This document shows, one piece after another, positions 8,357-16,119 of a stretch of 64,000 nt of DNA. The first letter of the stretch is position 1, and each line of letters starts with the position of its first letter. Source of the DNA: Methylobacterium frigidaeris (GTDB taxonomy: Bacteria; Pseudomonadota; Alphaproteobacteria; Rhizobiales; Beijerinckiaceae); the NCBI RefSeq assembly GCF_022179185.1, contig NZ_BPQJ01000004.1, positions 124,001 to 188,000 of the forward strand, given 5' to 3'. The notes under the pieces are model-generated. The model had not been told where the DNA came from. It was given only the letters and a program-made list of their open reading frames with translations, and did no database searches. The position numbers and the translations under genes were made by a program.

Positions 8357-9577
8357 ATGCCTGATCAGCCGCAGGAGCAGGCGAGAGCCGCGATCTCCGA
8401 CCGTCCCTCGATCACCAGGATCATCGCCGATGATGGCGGCGCCCTGTCGAGTGAGCTGAACGCGCTGCGGCGCACGCTCTTCCCGCCGGCCTCGCACAAG
8501 CTGCTGCGCTCGTTCTCCTCTGGCGAGGCGGCGAAGCTGATCGGGGTGGCGGATGGCTACCTGCGCCAGCTCTCCCTTGCCAGCAAGGGCCCACAGCCGG
8601 AGATCGGTCCCGGCGGACGGCGCTCCTACACGCTCGGGCAGATCAACGAGCTGCGCCAGCTCCTCGACGACGGCCCGAAGGCGAAGGGCTACGTGCCGCA
8701 CCGCTCCGGGACCGAGCATTGCCAGGTGCTGGCGGTGGTGAACTTCAAGGGCGGGTCGGGCAAGACCACCACGGCGGCCCACCTCGCCCAGTACCTCGCA
8801 CTCCGTGGCTACCGGGTGCTCGCCGTCGACCTCGACCCGCAGGCCTCGCTGACGGCGCTGCACGGCTATCAGCCGGAATTCGACGTCGGCCCCAACCAGA
8901 CGCTCTACGCCGCGATCCGCCACGACGACGAGCAGCGCCCCTTGAGCGAGGTGGTGCGCAAGACCTATTTCCCGGGCCTCGACCTCGTGCCGGGCAACCT
9001 CGAGCTGATGGAGTTCGAGCACGACACCCCGCGGGTGCTGGCCGACCGGAACGCCGAGCCGTTCTTCGGCCGCATCGCCACGGCGCTGGGCAGCGTCGCC
9101 GACGATTACGACGTGATGATCCTCGATTGCCCGCCGCAGCTCGGCTTCCTGACGCTCGGCGCGCTCTGCGCCGCCACCGCGATGCTGGTGACGGTGCACC
9201 CGCAGATGCTCGACGTGATGTCGATGTGCCAGTTCCTGCTGATGGCCTCCGACCTGCTCGGGGTGGTGCAGGAGGCCGGCGCCGACCTCGACTACGACTT
9301 CCTGCGCTACGTCGTGACCCGCTACGAGCCCTCCGACGCGCCACAGACGCAGATGGTCGGCTTCATGCGCTCGCTGTTCCGCGAGCGGGTGCTGACTCAC
9401 CTGATGCTCAAATCGACCGCGATCTCGGATGCCGGACTGTCGAAGCAGACCCTCTACGAGATCGGCCGCGAGAGCTTCACCCGCGCCACCTACGACCGGG
9501 CGATCGAGGCCCTCGACGGGGTCAACGGCGAGATCGAGGGTCTGATGCACCGCGCCTGGGGACGCGTGCCGGCATGA
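8357..9577 (+). CDS. parA: ParA/RepA-type partition ATPase
   Basis: 406 aa, ATG 8357. An N-terminal region contains a MerR/HTH-like block (SSGEAAKLIGVADGYLRQL, about residues 55-75), as in repABC RepA and type Ia ParA proteins that also repress their own operon. The ATPase core has the deviant Walker A NFKGGSGKTTTAAHL near residue 130, Walker A' VDLDPQASLTAL and Walker B YDVMILDCPPQLGFLT. It would use ATP-dependent DNA binding to move ParB-parS complexes to the daughter cells. The stop overlaps the parB start (ATGA, 9574-9577). Length and layout fit plasmid-type rather than the shorter chromosomal ParA/Soj proteins. Confidence 0.93.
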   Translation: MPDQPQEQARAAISDRPSITRIIADDGGALSSELNALRRTLFPPASHKLLRSFSSGEAAKLIGVADGYLRQLSLASKGPQPEIGPGGRRSYTLGQINELRQLLDDGPKAKGYVPHRSGTEHCQVLAVVNFKGGSGKTTTAAHLAQYLALRGYRVLAVDLDPQASLTALHGYQPEFDVGPNQTLYAAIRHDDEQRPLSEVVRKTYFPGLDLVPGNLELMEFEHDTPRVLADRNAEPFFGRIATALGSVADDYDVMILDCPPQLGFLTLGALCAATAMLVTVHPQMLDVMSMCQFLLMASDLLGVVQEAGADLDYDFLRYVVTRYEPSDAPQTQMVGFMRSLFRERVLTHLMLKSTAISDAGLSKQTLYEIGRESFTRATYDRAIEALDGVNGEIEGLMHRAWGRVPA

Positions 9578-10611
9578 AGCGCAAGGACGCCCTCCGCGCC
9601 GCCCTCGGCGCCCGCTCCCTCGACCGCGAGACGGCGCCGGAGTTGCCAGCTGGCAACCCGGCCGAGGCGGTGGAGGCTCCCCCCGAGGCGCCGCGCCCCC
9701 TGGTGCGCTCCGGCGCCGTCGGTGCCATGGGACGCAGCCTCGGGCGCATCGCCAGCGCGGCGGCGGAAGCCCGCGCCATGGTCGCCTCCGGCGACCGGGT
9801 GGTCGAACTCGATCCGGCGCTGATCGACGGCTCCTTCGTGCAGGACCGGCTCACCGGCGATCCAGCCGAGCACGCCGCCTTCGTCGAACTGATCCGCGAG
9901 CGCGGCCAGCAGGTGCCGATTCTGGTACGGCCGCATCCGAGCGCCGAAGGCCGCTACCAGGTCGCCTACGGCCATCGCCGCCTGCGGGCGGCGGCCGAGC
10001 TCGGCCGGCCGGTGCGGGCGGTGGTCAAGGCGCTGTCGGACGAGGATCTCGTCGTCGCGCAGGGGCAGGAGAACTCGGCCCGGGCCGATCTCAGCTACAT
10101 CGAGCGGGCGCTGTTCGCGATCGCGCTGGAGGATCGCGGCTTCGATCGTGCTACCATCATGGCGGCGCTCGCGGTCGAGAAGACCCAGCTCTCGCGCCTG
10201 CTCGGCATCGGCCGGGCGGTGCCCGCAGCCCTCGTGGCAGCGGTCGGTCCGGCGCCGAAAGCCGGGCGGCCGCGCTGGACCGCGCTCGTCGAGGCGCTGG
10301 CGCGGGACGGGGCAGGGGAGGTGGTGACCCGTATCCTGGCGGCGCCGGACTTCTCAGGGCTCTCCTCCGACGACCGTTTCGCCCGGTTGCTCGCGGGCCT
10401 CGCCGTGCCGGCGTCGCGTCCGGCTCCGACGCCGGCGGTCTGGACCAATCTCGGCGGCCGGCCGGTGGTGCGGATCGAGCGCGGCCGCCAGGGCACCCAG
10501 CTCACCGTCGACGACGCGCTCGAGCCGGACTTCGCCGCCTATCTTATCCAGAGTCTTCCACAGCTCTACGCCACCTTCACCGAGTCGAGGACCCGCGACG
10601 AGACCGATTAA
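9574..10611 (+). CDS. parB: ParB/RepB-type centromere-binding protein
   Basis: 345 aa from ATG 9574, overlapping the parA stop. After a variable N-terminus comes the ParB/Srx domain: VPILVRPHPS, YGHRRLRAAAELGR and ENSARADLSYIERA, the nucleotide-binding (CTPase) motifs of the family. A central HTH (ATIMAALAVEKTQLSRLLGIG) is the DNA-reading part, and the C-terminal end would dimerise. The wording is that of RepB of repABC systems. It would bind the 16-bp GTTGCCA-NC-TGGCAAC palindromes near by, one of which lies in its own coding sequence (9642-9657, the codons for LPAGN). A 55-bp step later an inverted repeat precedes repA. Confidence 0.92.
   Translation: MKRKDALRAALGARSLDRETAPELPAGNPAEAVEAPPEAPRPLVRSGAVGAMGRSLGRIASAAAEARAMVASGDRVVELDPALIDGSFVQDRLTGDPAEHAAFVELIRERGQQVPILVRPHPSAEGRYQVAYGHRRLRAAAELGRPVRAVVKALSDEDLVVAQGQENSARADLSYIERALFAIALEDRGFDRATIMAALAVEKTQLSRLLGIGRAVPAALVAAVGPAPKAGRPRWTALVEALARDGAGEVVTRILAAPDFSGLSSDDRFARLLAGLAVPASRPAPTPAVWTNLGGRPVVRIERGRQGTQLTVDDALEPDFAAYLIQSLPQLYATFTESRTRDETD
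9642..9657. promoter_or_regulatory. parS: parS-like site 3, inside parB
   Basis: GTTGCCAGCTGGCAAC is a perfect 16-bp palindrome within codons 23-28 of parB. It differs from the two upstream copies at one central base. A parS inside the partition operon is a known arrangement for some repABC plasmids. With the other copies it argues against chance. Confidence 0.7.
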
Positions 10612-10661
10612 GGTTCGGCCCCCTCTCAAGCCGGCGGGACGAAGACTCGCCGGTTAAGCAC

Positions 10662-10681
10662 ACAGATTCACAGGAATCTGT
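10662..10681. promoter_or_regulatory. Inverted repeat upstream of repA
   Basis: ACAGATTC-ACAG-GAATCTGT is a perfect 8-bp inverted repeat in the 194-bp gap between parB and repA. The half-site CAGATTC/GAATCTG recurs in the AT-rich origin core (13220-13249). In iteron plasmids the initiator often represses its own gene through an inverted repeat related to its origin sites, so an operator for RepA is a reasonable guess; a terminator for parB is less likely because no T-run follows. Confidence 0.4.
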
Positions 10682-10805
10682 CGCTCTGCTTCGAAATTCG
10701 GCCGGACTCGACTCTGCCGATTCGGGTTTCACGCGTTAGGACTCCGCCAGACAAAAGTCACGACGCGTGCCCAGAAGGTTCGCGTCCTCGTGCGGAGCCC
10801 TTTTG

Positions 10806-11945
10806 GTGGAGACGACGAACCCGCCGCAACCGTCGCCCGAGCCGGTCGAGGGCGTGCGCGACGCCGACCTGATCGAGATCGTCGAGAAGGCACGCGGCAG
10901 CGTCGCCTACAAGGCGACGCTCGCCTTCGTCCGTGCCAGCCAGGCCAAGCGCGATGCCGAGGCCGAAGCGCGCGACAAGCTGGTGGTGCTGAAGGCCGAG
11001 GCAGCGGCCGAGCGCGCCCGGCTGCCCCGCAACGCCCGCCGCCGCGACATGGTGCGTGAGGTAATCGAGAACGAGCCGGCAGCGCCGGAGAATATCCAGC
11101 ACATCCACTCGGTGCTGGCGCTCTGCGGCCTGCCGTATCGCGAACCGAAGGGCGTCACCAACGTCTCGCGCGAATACGGCCGCAACACGCTCGCCATCAA
11201 TGCCGGCCGGCTCATCAACCCGACCACCGGCGAGATGGAGATGCAGGGGCTGCCCTACGGCCCGAAGGCACGCCTTCTGCTGCTGCACCTCTGCACCGAG
11301 GCGGTGCGCCAGCGCAGCCCCAAGGTCGAGGTGGCGCAGAGCATGTCGGGCTTCATCCGCGACATGGGCTTCCCGGTCACCGGCGGCGAGCGCGGCACGC
11401 TCAAGCAGTTCAAGGAGCAACTCAACCGGCTCGCCGCCTGCTCGATGCAGATCGGCCTGTGGGACGGCACCCGCGCCTCGACCCTCAACGTGCCGCCGTT
11501 CCGGCAGATGGACGTGTGGCTGCCGCTGCACAACCATCCGGACCAGGGCCTGCTCTGGTCCTCGACCATCACCTTCCACCGCGAGTTCTACGACAACCTG
11601 ATCCAGCACGCCCTGCCGGTCGATATCCGCGCTGCCCGCGCCTTCGCCGGCTCGGCGCGCAAGCTCGACCTCTTGTTCTGGGTCGGCTACCGGCTCTCGC
11701 GCCTGGAACGGCCGCTGCGCCTGACCTGGGACAATCTCTACAAGCAGTTCGGCAGCGAGAACGGCTCGATCCGCTCGTTCCGGCAGGAATTCCGCAAGGA
11801 CGTCGCCCACCTCACCGAGGTATTTCCCCGCCTGCGCCTCACCCTCGACGATGGGGGAATGCAACTGCTTCCGTCCGATCCGAAGGACCTGCTGGTGCCC
11901 CCCAAGGCGGCGCTCGCGAATAAGCGAGCCCGGGCAAGGGCTTGA
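10806..11945 (+). CDS. repA: RPA-family plasmid replication initiator RepA
   Basis: 379 aa from GTG 10806, chosen because GGAG lies 8 bases upstream (10794-10797); a GTG at 10767 in the same frame would add 13 residues without an obvious ribosome site. Blocks such as PYGPKARLLLLHLCTEA, SMSGFIRDMGFPVTGGERGT, FKEQLNRLAACSM and WVGYRLSRLERPLRLTWDNL are those of 'plasmid encoded RepA protein' (RPA/PF04796 type) found on alphaproteobacterial plasmids. The winged-helix-like C-terminal half would bind iterons. It is transcribed towards the gene-free origin region that begins at its stop. Together with parAB it forms a complete replication-partition unit. The RPA assignment rests on recognition of these blocks. 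Confidence 0.88.
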   Translation: METTNPPQPSPEPVEGVRDADLIEIVEKARGSVAYKATLAFVRASQAKRDAEAEARDKLVVLKAEAAAERARLPRNARRRDMVREVIENEPAAPENIQHIHSVLALCGLPYREPKGVTNVSREYGRNTLAINAGRLINPTTGEMEMQGLPYGPKARLLLLHLCTEAVRQRSPKVEVAQSMSGFIRDMGFPVTGGERGTLKQFKEQLNRLAACSMQIGLWDGTRASTLNVPPFRQMDVWLPLHNHPDQGLLWSSTITFHREFYDNLIQHALPVDIRAARAFAGSARKLDLLFWVGYRLSRLERPLRLTWDNLYKQFGSENGSIRSFRQEFRKDVAHLTEVFPRLRLTLDDGGMQLLPSDPKDLLVPPKAALANKRARARA

Positions 11946-12237
11946 TTCCGCTGACTTCCCTACGAGGGGAGGGGGGGCCGCGGCCTGGGGTGTGACCCGT
12001 GTGCGCGGCGTTTCAGGCGTGCGGGTCTTGGCGTGACTGTCGGTAGGATTATTATCTTGTCGCTGATGGCATCTCTGGCGCCGGCAGCGCGCAGGTCCCG
12101 AAGCCTGTTCGACCGGTCCCGATCACGAGTGTCTCCCATGATGGGGTGATCGGTCTGGCTCGATGGGAGCGGGTTGAACGGGCACCAAGAACGTCTCCCT
12201 CCGTGCTCGTCGGCCTGTTTCGCCTGCGGCCGCGCCA

Positions 12238-12390
12238 TGCTCCGCGTCATCCCGGGGCGGGGCTTGCCGAGAACCCGGGATCCATAGCCGCCGACGCTGC
12301 CGGATGTGGCGGTCGGCGTTCCGCGTCATCCTGCATCGTCGGCGGTTACGGAACCCGGCTTCCGACTCGGCGGCCCAGCGATGACGCAGA
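12238..12390. repeat. Dispersed palindromic intergenic repeat (GCGTCATCCCGG type)
   Basis: Starts TGCTCCGCGTCATCCCGGGG and contains GAACCCGGGATCCATAG, then a second TCCGCGTCATCC, and ends GCGATGACGC, the reverse complement of the opening word. A sequence with the same CTCCGCGTCATCCCGG opening occurs at 40085. Extragenic repeats of this kind are common in Methylobacterium-like genomes. Boundaries are approximate. Confidence 0.45.
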
Positions 12391-12602
12391 GGGTATTTGT
12401 ACGGTCGGGAGATCTGGACGCCCGTTGAACGCAATCAATATCCTTTGATACGTGGGTATTTATTCGGAAAACACCCTTCGTTCTACCGCGCGATCCGGTC
12501 GGTTGAGGTCCAAAAGCCGATGTGATCCCGGATCATAGGGTGAATCCCGATCCGAAGATCCTGCCCGGGCGCATCGCAGCGCATAGCTGCCGGCGCCTCC
12601 CT

Positions 12603-12792
12603 ACGCCGAGTTGCCTACGCCCCGCCACCGCCGGGGCCGCGCCCGACGACGCTGAATCGCCTACGCGCCTCACCGCTCGCGCGACATCCCGAATCTGCCG
12701 CTTCCCCATTGAGATTTCACGTCTTTTCTCTGTCTGCACGCACGCAGACCTGCCTACAGGTCGTGAACGACTCCACGCCGAACTGCCTACGC
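12603..12792 (-). repeat. Left iteron array (4 copies, minus orientation)
   Basis: 18-bp elements at 12603-12620, 12649-12666, 12742-12759 and 12775-12792, all in the orientation opposite to the right array. The first is the exact reverse complement of the right-array copy at 13341 (GCGTAGGCAACTCGGCGT). The others differ at a few positions; the copy at 12742 is the most divergent at its ends. The last two are 33 bp apart, i.e. three helical turns. Presumed RepA-binding iterons. Confidence 0.7.
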
Positions 12793-13185
12793 TCCTCCGC
12801 GACCGTGCAGCCTGGCAGTAACCCTCCGGCCAGTCAGGGCCACGAGTCGCCGGCAAGTATTTTCGTATGTCAAACGGGTGACGAGAGTCGAGCGAGAGTC
12901 CCGGATCGGGACAGCGAATCATCAGCCAGCGTAGAGGCGAGTCGGTTCCAGCCCCTCAAGCCTCGCCTCGACTCTTTCCCCGGGAAACGCGTCCAGCTGT
13001 GCTGGGCTTTGTCAGACGAAGACTCGTGGCCCGCGAGTCTCCGACTCGAGGGACCGGCCGCGAGGACTCGGGACGAGCGGGGAGGGGGGCCCAGCTCCCC
13101 CAGGCCGGACCCTGATCGTGCCGAGCTCCGGCTCAGGCCGGCCCCCCGATGGGCCGGATCGCGACGATCAGGCCCCGAGAACTCC

Positions 13186-13309
13186 CTAACTCCTGATCCC
13201 CAAAAGCCTTTTTATGAGAGATTCAGAATCTAGATTCCGAATCTGAATCCGTAGAGCTATATGGGTATTATATGGGGCCGCGATTTTCTGATGTTCTGCA
13301 AGGAGTTAG
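13186..13309. other. AT-rich origin core bounded by inverted repeats
   Basis: CTAACTCCT (13186-13194) and AGGAGTTAG (13301-13309) enclose about 106 bp that is much richer in A/T than its surroundings. Inside lie a 30-bp imperfect palindrome (13220-13249, arms GATTCAGA/TCTGAATC) and the direct words TATATGGG and TATATGGGG (13258-13277). Placed against the first plus-strand iteron at 13319, this is the natural candidate for the DNA-unwinding element. Function is inferred. Confidence 0.55.
13220..13249. repeat. 30-bp imperfect palindrome in origin core
   Basis: Arms GATTCAGA and TCTGAATC are perfect, and the interior repeats the GATTC/GAATC words (AATCTAGATT, CCGAATC). The half-site GAATCTG is shared with the inverted repeat ahead of repA (10662-10681), which suggests a common binder, perhaps RepA. 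Confidence 0.5.
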
Positions 13310-13318
13310 GCCTGGTTC

Positions 13319-13502
13319 GCGTAGGCAGGTCTGCGCGTCCGCGTAGGCAACTCGGCGTGTCCGCGTAGGCAGGTCTGCGCGGAATCACCGGTCCGGCGAA
13401 GGCGACTCGGCGCGGCCCCGTAGGTTACTCTGCGCAGGCCCCCGATTAACAGCTTGGAAAGCTGTGTGAATCGCGGACGGCCCGGCGTAGGCGACTCAGC
13501 GT
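13319..13502 (+). repeat. Right iteron array (6 copies, plus orientation)
   Basis: 18-bp elements at 13319, 13341, 13363, 13396, 13418 and 13485, consensus about GCGTAGGCRRSTCKGCGY. Start-to-start steps are 22, 22, 33, 22 and 67 bp, close to multiples of 11 bp, so all copies sit on one face of the helix. Copies 1 and 3 are identical. The regular phasing, the adjacent AT-rich core and repA mark them as initiator-binding iterons. The steps are too short for a CRISPR array. Confidence 0.78.
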
Positions 13503-13876
13503 GCCGCGCGGGGCCGCGCGCCACCCCTGGACGAAGCCGCATTCGTGCCTCCTGACACCCGCGGCGATCCCGACGCGTCGGGATCGCCGGATTCTCCGCC
13601 AGGAGGCCCGTGGAGGCCGGTTGCGCCCCGAGACAGTTGTACGGCACCCGCCGGCCCCGAATCCAGCTCAGCGGCGCTCCTGGCGGCTTTGACAGCGTTG
13701 TCCAAGGGCTGTGCCCGCTCGCAGGCCAGCTCGCACTCCCGACCGATCCCCTTGCAGCACCGGGCTTTCCGGGCGGCCTCGACGCAGCTGTCCCCGTTGC
13801 CGTCAACAGGAGCCCGGTTTCCGCAGGCTCTGACGTCCCTTCCATCCACAGCCCCGATTGACACTCCCTCGAAATC

Positions 13877-13891
13877 GAACAAAACAAGAAC
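13877..13891 (+). promoter_or_regulatory. LexA box (SOS operator) of imuA
   Basis: GAACAAAACAAGAAC fits the alphaproteobacterial LexA site exactly (direct repeat GAAC-N7-GAAC, equivalent to GTTC-N7-GTTC on the other strand). It ends 32 bp before the imuA start. DNA damage would therefore induce imuA-imuB-dnaE2. Confidence 0.85.
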
Positions 13892-13923
13892 ATGTATGGG
13901 CTTCGGTCGGTGATGGGCACGAG

Positions 13924-14664
13924 ATGCGACAGGCCGAGCGGGAGCGGCAGCTCGCGGCGTTGCGCGAGCGGATCGGTGGGCTGGCGCCCGAGGGGGCGGG
14001 ACGGCCGGTCCTGCCGTTCGGCGTCGCGGCCCTGGACGAGCATCTGCCGGGTGGGGGCCTGCGCCTCGGTGCCGTGCACGAGGTGCTGGCGGCGGGGCCG
14101 GTGGACGGGGAGGGGGCGCTCGCGGCCCTGTTCGCCGCCGCGATCCTCGCCCGGCTCTCCGGCCCGGTGCTGTGGTGCCTGGCGAGCCGCGACCTGTTCG
14201 CCCCCGGCCTCGCCGCGGTCGGCCTCCATCCCGACCGGGTGCTCTACGCCGAGACGCGGCGCGAGGCCGAAATCCTGCCCACCATGGAGGAGGGGTTGCG
14301 CCATCGCGGCCTCGCGGGGGTGGTGGGCGAGGTCGCCCGGCTCGGGCTCACCCCGTCGCGCCGGCTCCAGCTCGCCGCCGAGGGCAGCCGGGGTCTCGCC
14401 CTGGTGATACGCCGCTGGGGCGCTGCGATCCCCGAACCGAACGCCGCCGCGACCCGCTGGAGCGTCACGGCGGCGCCGTCTCCCGTCCTTCCCGTGCCGG
14501 GCCTGTCGCGGGCCCGCTGGACCGTGGCGCTCGTTCGCGCCCGGGGCGCCGAGCCCCGCACCTGGCTCCTCGAGGCTCCCGATGCGAAGGGTCATCTGCG
14601 TGTTCCTGCCGACCTGGCCGACCGACCGCTGGCGGCGCCGGAGCGGCGGGCCGTCGCCGGATGA
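13924..14664 (+). CDS. imuA: ImuA, RecA-like mutasome protein
   Basis: 246 aa from ATG 13924; a longer frame from 13858 would run through the LexA box and was not used. Shares the RecA/SulA-like fold: PFGVAALDEHLPGGGLRLGAVHEV at about residues 32-55 corresponds to the RecA start of the ATP-binding domain. The classical Walker A is not preserved, as is usual for ImuA. With ImuB and DnaE2 it forms the alternative translesion polymerase system that produces damage-induced mutations in bacteria lacking UmuDC. Its end overlaps imuB by 83 bp. The LexA box upstream gives SOS control. Confidence 0.86.
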   Translation: MRQAERERQLAALRERIGGLAPEGAGRPVLPFGVAALDEHLPGGGLRLGAVHEVLAAGPVDGEGALAALFAAAILARLSGPVLWCLASRDLFAPGLAAVGLHPDRVLYAETRREAEILPTMEEGLRHRGLAGVVGEVARLGLTPSRRLQLAAEGSRGLALVIRRWGAAIPEPNAAATRWSVTAAPSPVLPVPGLSRARWTVALVRARGAEPRTWLLEAPDAKGHLRVPADLADRPLAAPERRAVAG

Positions 14665-16084
14665 GCCTTTGGTCGCGGCGGCGCAGGAGGGGCCGCGCCG
14701 GGTGCTCAGCGCCGTCGACCGCGCCGCTCGGGGTCTCGGCTTGCGCCCCGGCCTCGCCGTCGCGCAGGCCCAGGCCATGGTGCCGGGTCTCACCGTGATC
14801 GCGGCCGATCCGGAGGGTGACGCCGCGGCGCTCGCCCGCCTCGCGGCCTGGTGCCTGGCCTATGCCCCCCTCGTCGCCCCCGACCCGCCGGACGGGATCT
14901 GGATCGACAGCGCCGGCGCCGCCCACCTGCACGGCGGCGAGGCGGCCCTGCTCGGCCACTTGCGCCGCCGCCTCGGCCGGGCGGGGATCCGGGTCCGGGC
15001 GGCCGTGGCCGATACGCCCGGCGCCGCCTGGGCGGCGACCCGCTGCCTCGGGCCCGAAATCGTGCTGCCGCCCGGCCGCCAGCGGGACGCGCTCCTCGCC
15101 CTGCCGCTCTGGGCCCTGCGCCTCGACCGCGACACCGTCTCGGGCCTGGGCCAGCTCGGCCTCACACGGATCGGTCATCTCCTCGACCAGCCAAGCGGCC
15201 CGTTGCGCCTGCGCTTCGGCGAGGAGCCCGCCCGCCGCCTCGACCAGGCTTTCGGCCACGCTCCCGAACCGCTGGCCTACCTGGCGCCGCCGGTGGAGCA
15301 CGCCGTGCGCCTCGCCTTTCCGGAGCCGATCGGGGCCCCCGAGACGCTCGCCCGGGTGACCGGGCGGCTCGCCGCGATGCTGGCCGCAAACCTCACCCGG
15401 CACGGGCTCGGCGCACGACGGCTCGACCTGGTGTTCCGCCGCGTCGACGGGCTCGACCAGTCGGTCAGCATCGGGACCGCCCGGCCGAGCCGCGACCCGC
15501 GCCACCTCGCCCGCCTCCTCTCCGAGCGCCTGAGCCACATCGATCCCGGCCACGGCCTCGACGAGGCGCGACTCTCCGCCCCCCGGGTCGAGCGCCTGGA
15601 AGCGCGCCAGCTCGCCGCCCCCGGCGAGGAGCCGGATCCGGACGCGATGGCCGAGCTGATCGACCGGCTGGTGCTCCGGCTCGGGCCGGGCCGGGTGTTC
15701 CGCAACGCCCCGGTCGAGAGCGAGTGGCCCGAGAGGGCCGTGCGCCGGGTCGCGCCGTTGAGCCCCGCCACCGGCGTGACCTGGCCCGCCGACCTGCCGC
15801 GGCCCGGCCGCCTGCTTCCCGTCCCGGAGCCGGTGGCGGTGCTGGCGGCCCTCCCCGATGCCCCGCCCTCCGTCTTCACCTGGCGCGGCACCCGCCGCCG
15901 GGTGGCGCGGGCCGACGGGCCGGAGCGCATCTTCGGCGAATGGTGGCTCGCCGACGACGAGGTTTCGGCCTGCCGCGACTATTACCGGGTCGAGGACGAG
16001 ACCGGCGCCCGCTACTGGCTGTTCCGCGACTCCCTCACGTCCGAGGGTGCGCGCTGGTGGCTGCACGGTCTGGGGGAGGCGTGA
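14582..16084 (+). CDS. imuB: ImuB, Y-family polymerase-like protein
   Basis: 500 aa from ATG 14582 ([17 protein letters not shown]). The Y-family polymerase layout is kept (palm/fingers about 1-210, HhH and little finger after), but the acidic metal-binding residues of active DinB are not evident: the N-terminus reads CVFLPTWP where DinB has a DxD-type motif. This matches ImuB, an inactive polymerase that links DnaE2 and ImuA to the beta clamp. It overlaps imuA by 83 bp and its TGA overlaps an ATG (16084) that opens a seven-codon mini-ORF leading into dnaE2, so all three are translationally coupled. Confidence 0.9.
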   Translation: MRRVICVFLPTWPTDRWRRRSGGPSPDEPLVAAAQEGPRRVLSAVDRAARGLGLRPGLAVAQAQAMVPGLTVIAADPEGDAAALARLAAWCLAYAPLVAPDPPDGIWIDSAGAAHLHGGEAALLGHLRRRLGRAGIRVRAAVADTPGAAWAATRCLGPEIVLPPGRQRDALLALPLWALRLDRDTVSGLGQLGLTRIGHLLDQPSGPLRLRFGEEPARRLDQAFGHAPEPLAYLAPPVEHAVRLAFPEPIGAPETLARVTGRLAAMLAANLTRHGLGARRLDLVFRRVDGLDQSVSIGTARPSRDPRHLARLLSERLSHIDPGHGLDEARLSAPRVERLEARQLAAPGEEPDPDAMAELIDRLVLRLGPGRVFRNAPVESEWPERAVRRVAPLSPATGVTWPADLPRPGRLLPVPEPVAVLAALPDAPPSVFTWRGTRRRVARADGPERIFGEWWLADDEVSACRDYYRVEDETGARYWLFRDSLTSEGARWWLHGLGEA

Positions 16085-16119
16085 TGAGCGTCGAGCTCCG
16101 AAGATGAGCGTCGAGCTCC
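16084..16119 (+). repeat. 20-bp tandem duplication of the dnaE2 start, with 7-codon mini-ORF
   Basis: ATGAGCGTCGAGCTCC occurs at 16084-16099 and again at 16104-16119, 20 bp apart. The first copy is out of frame with the second and encodes MSVELRR-stop (16084-16107). Its ATG overlaps the imuB stop and its TGA overlaps the true dnaE2 ATG, so a ribosome finishing imuB could re-initiate twice. Confidence 0.75.

Larger units (their letters stand above)
11946..13923. other. Gene-free replication origin region
   Basis: Nearly 2 kb without a credible gene between repA and imuA. It holds a dispersed-repeat-like palindromic segment (12238-12390), four 18-bp iterons on the minus strand (12603-12792), a middle part rich in GACTCG/CGAGTC words (12880-13090), an AT-rich core with inverted repeats (13186-13309), six iterons on the plus strand (13319-13502) and the LexA box of imuA (13877-13891). 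Frames in it are Ser/Arg/Pro-rich shadows. I do not see a consensus DnaA box (TTATCCACA) in the core. Calling the whole region oriV is inference from its layout and its neighbour repA. Confidence 0.72.

Noticed and set aside
12709..13233. A 174-codon frame in the origin region
   Set aside because: It runs through iterons and GACTCG words, is Ser/Arg/Pro-rich and has no family features.
13319..13502. CRISPR array
   Set aside because: Repeats are 18 bp with 4-bp gaps (22-bp step), imperfect, with no spacers and no cas genes; they fit iterons.
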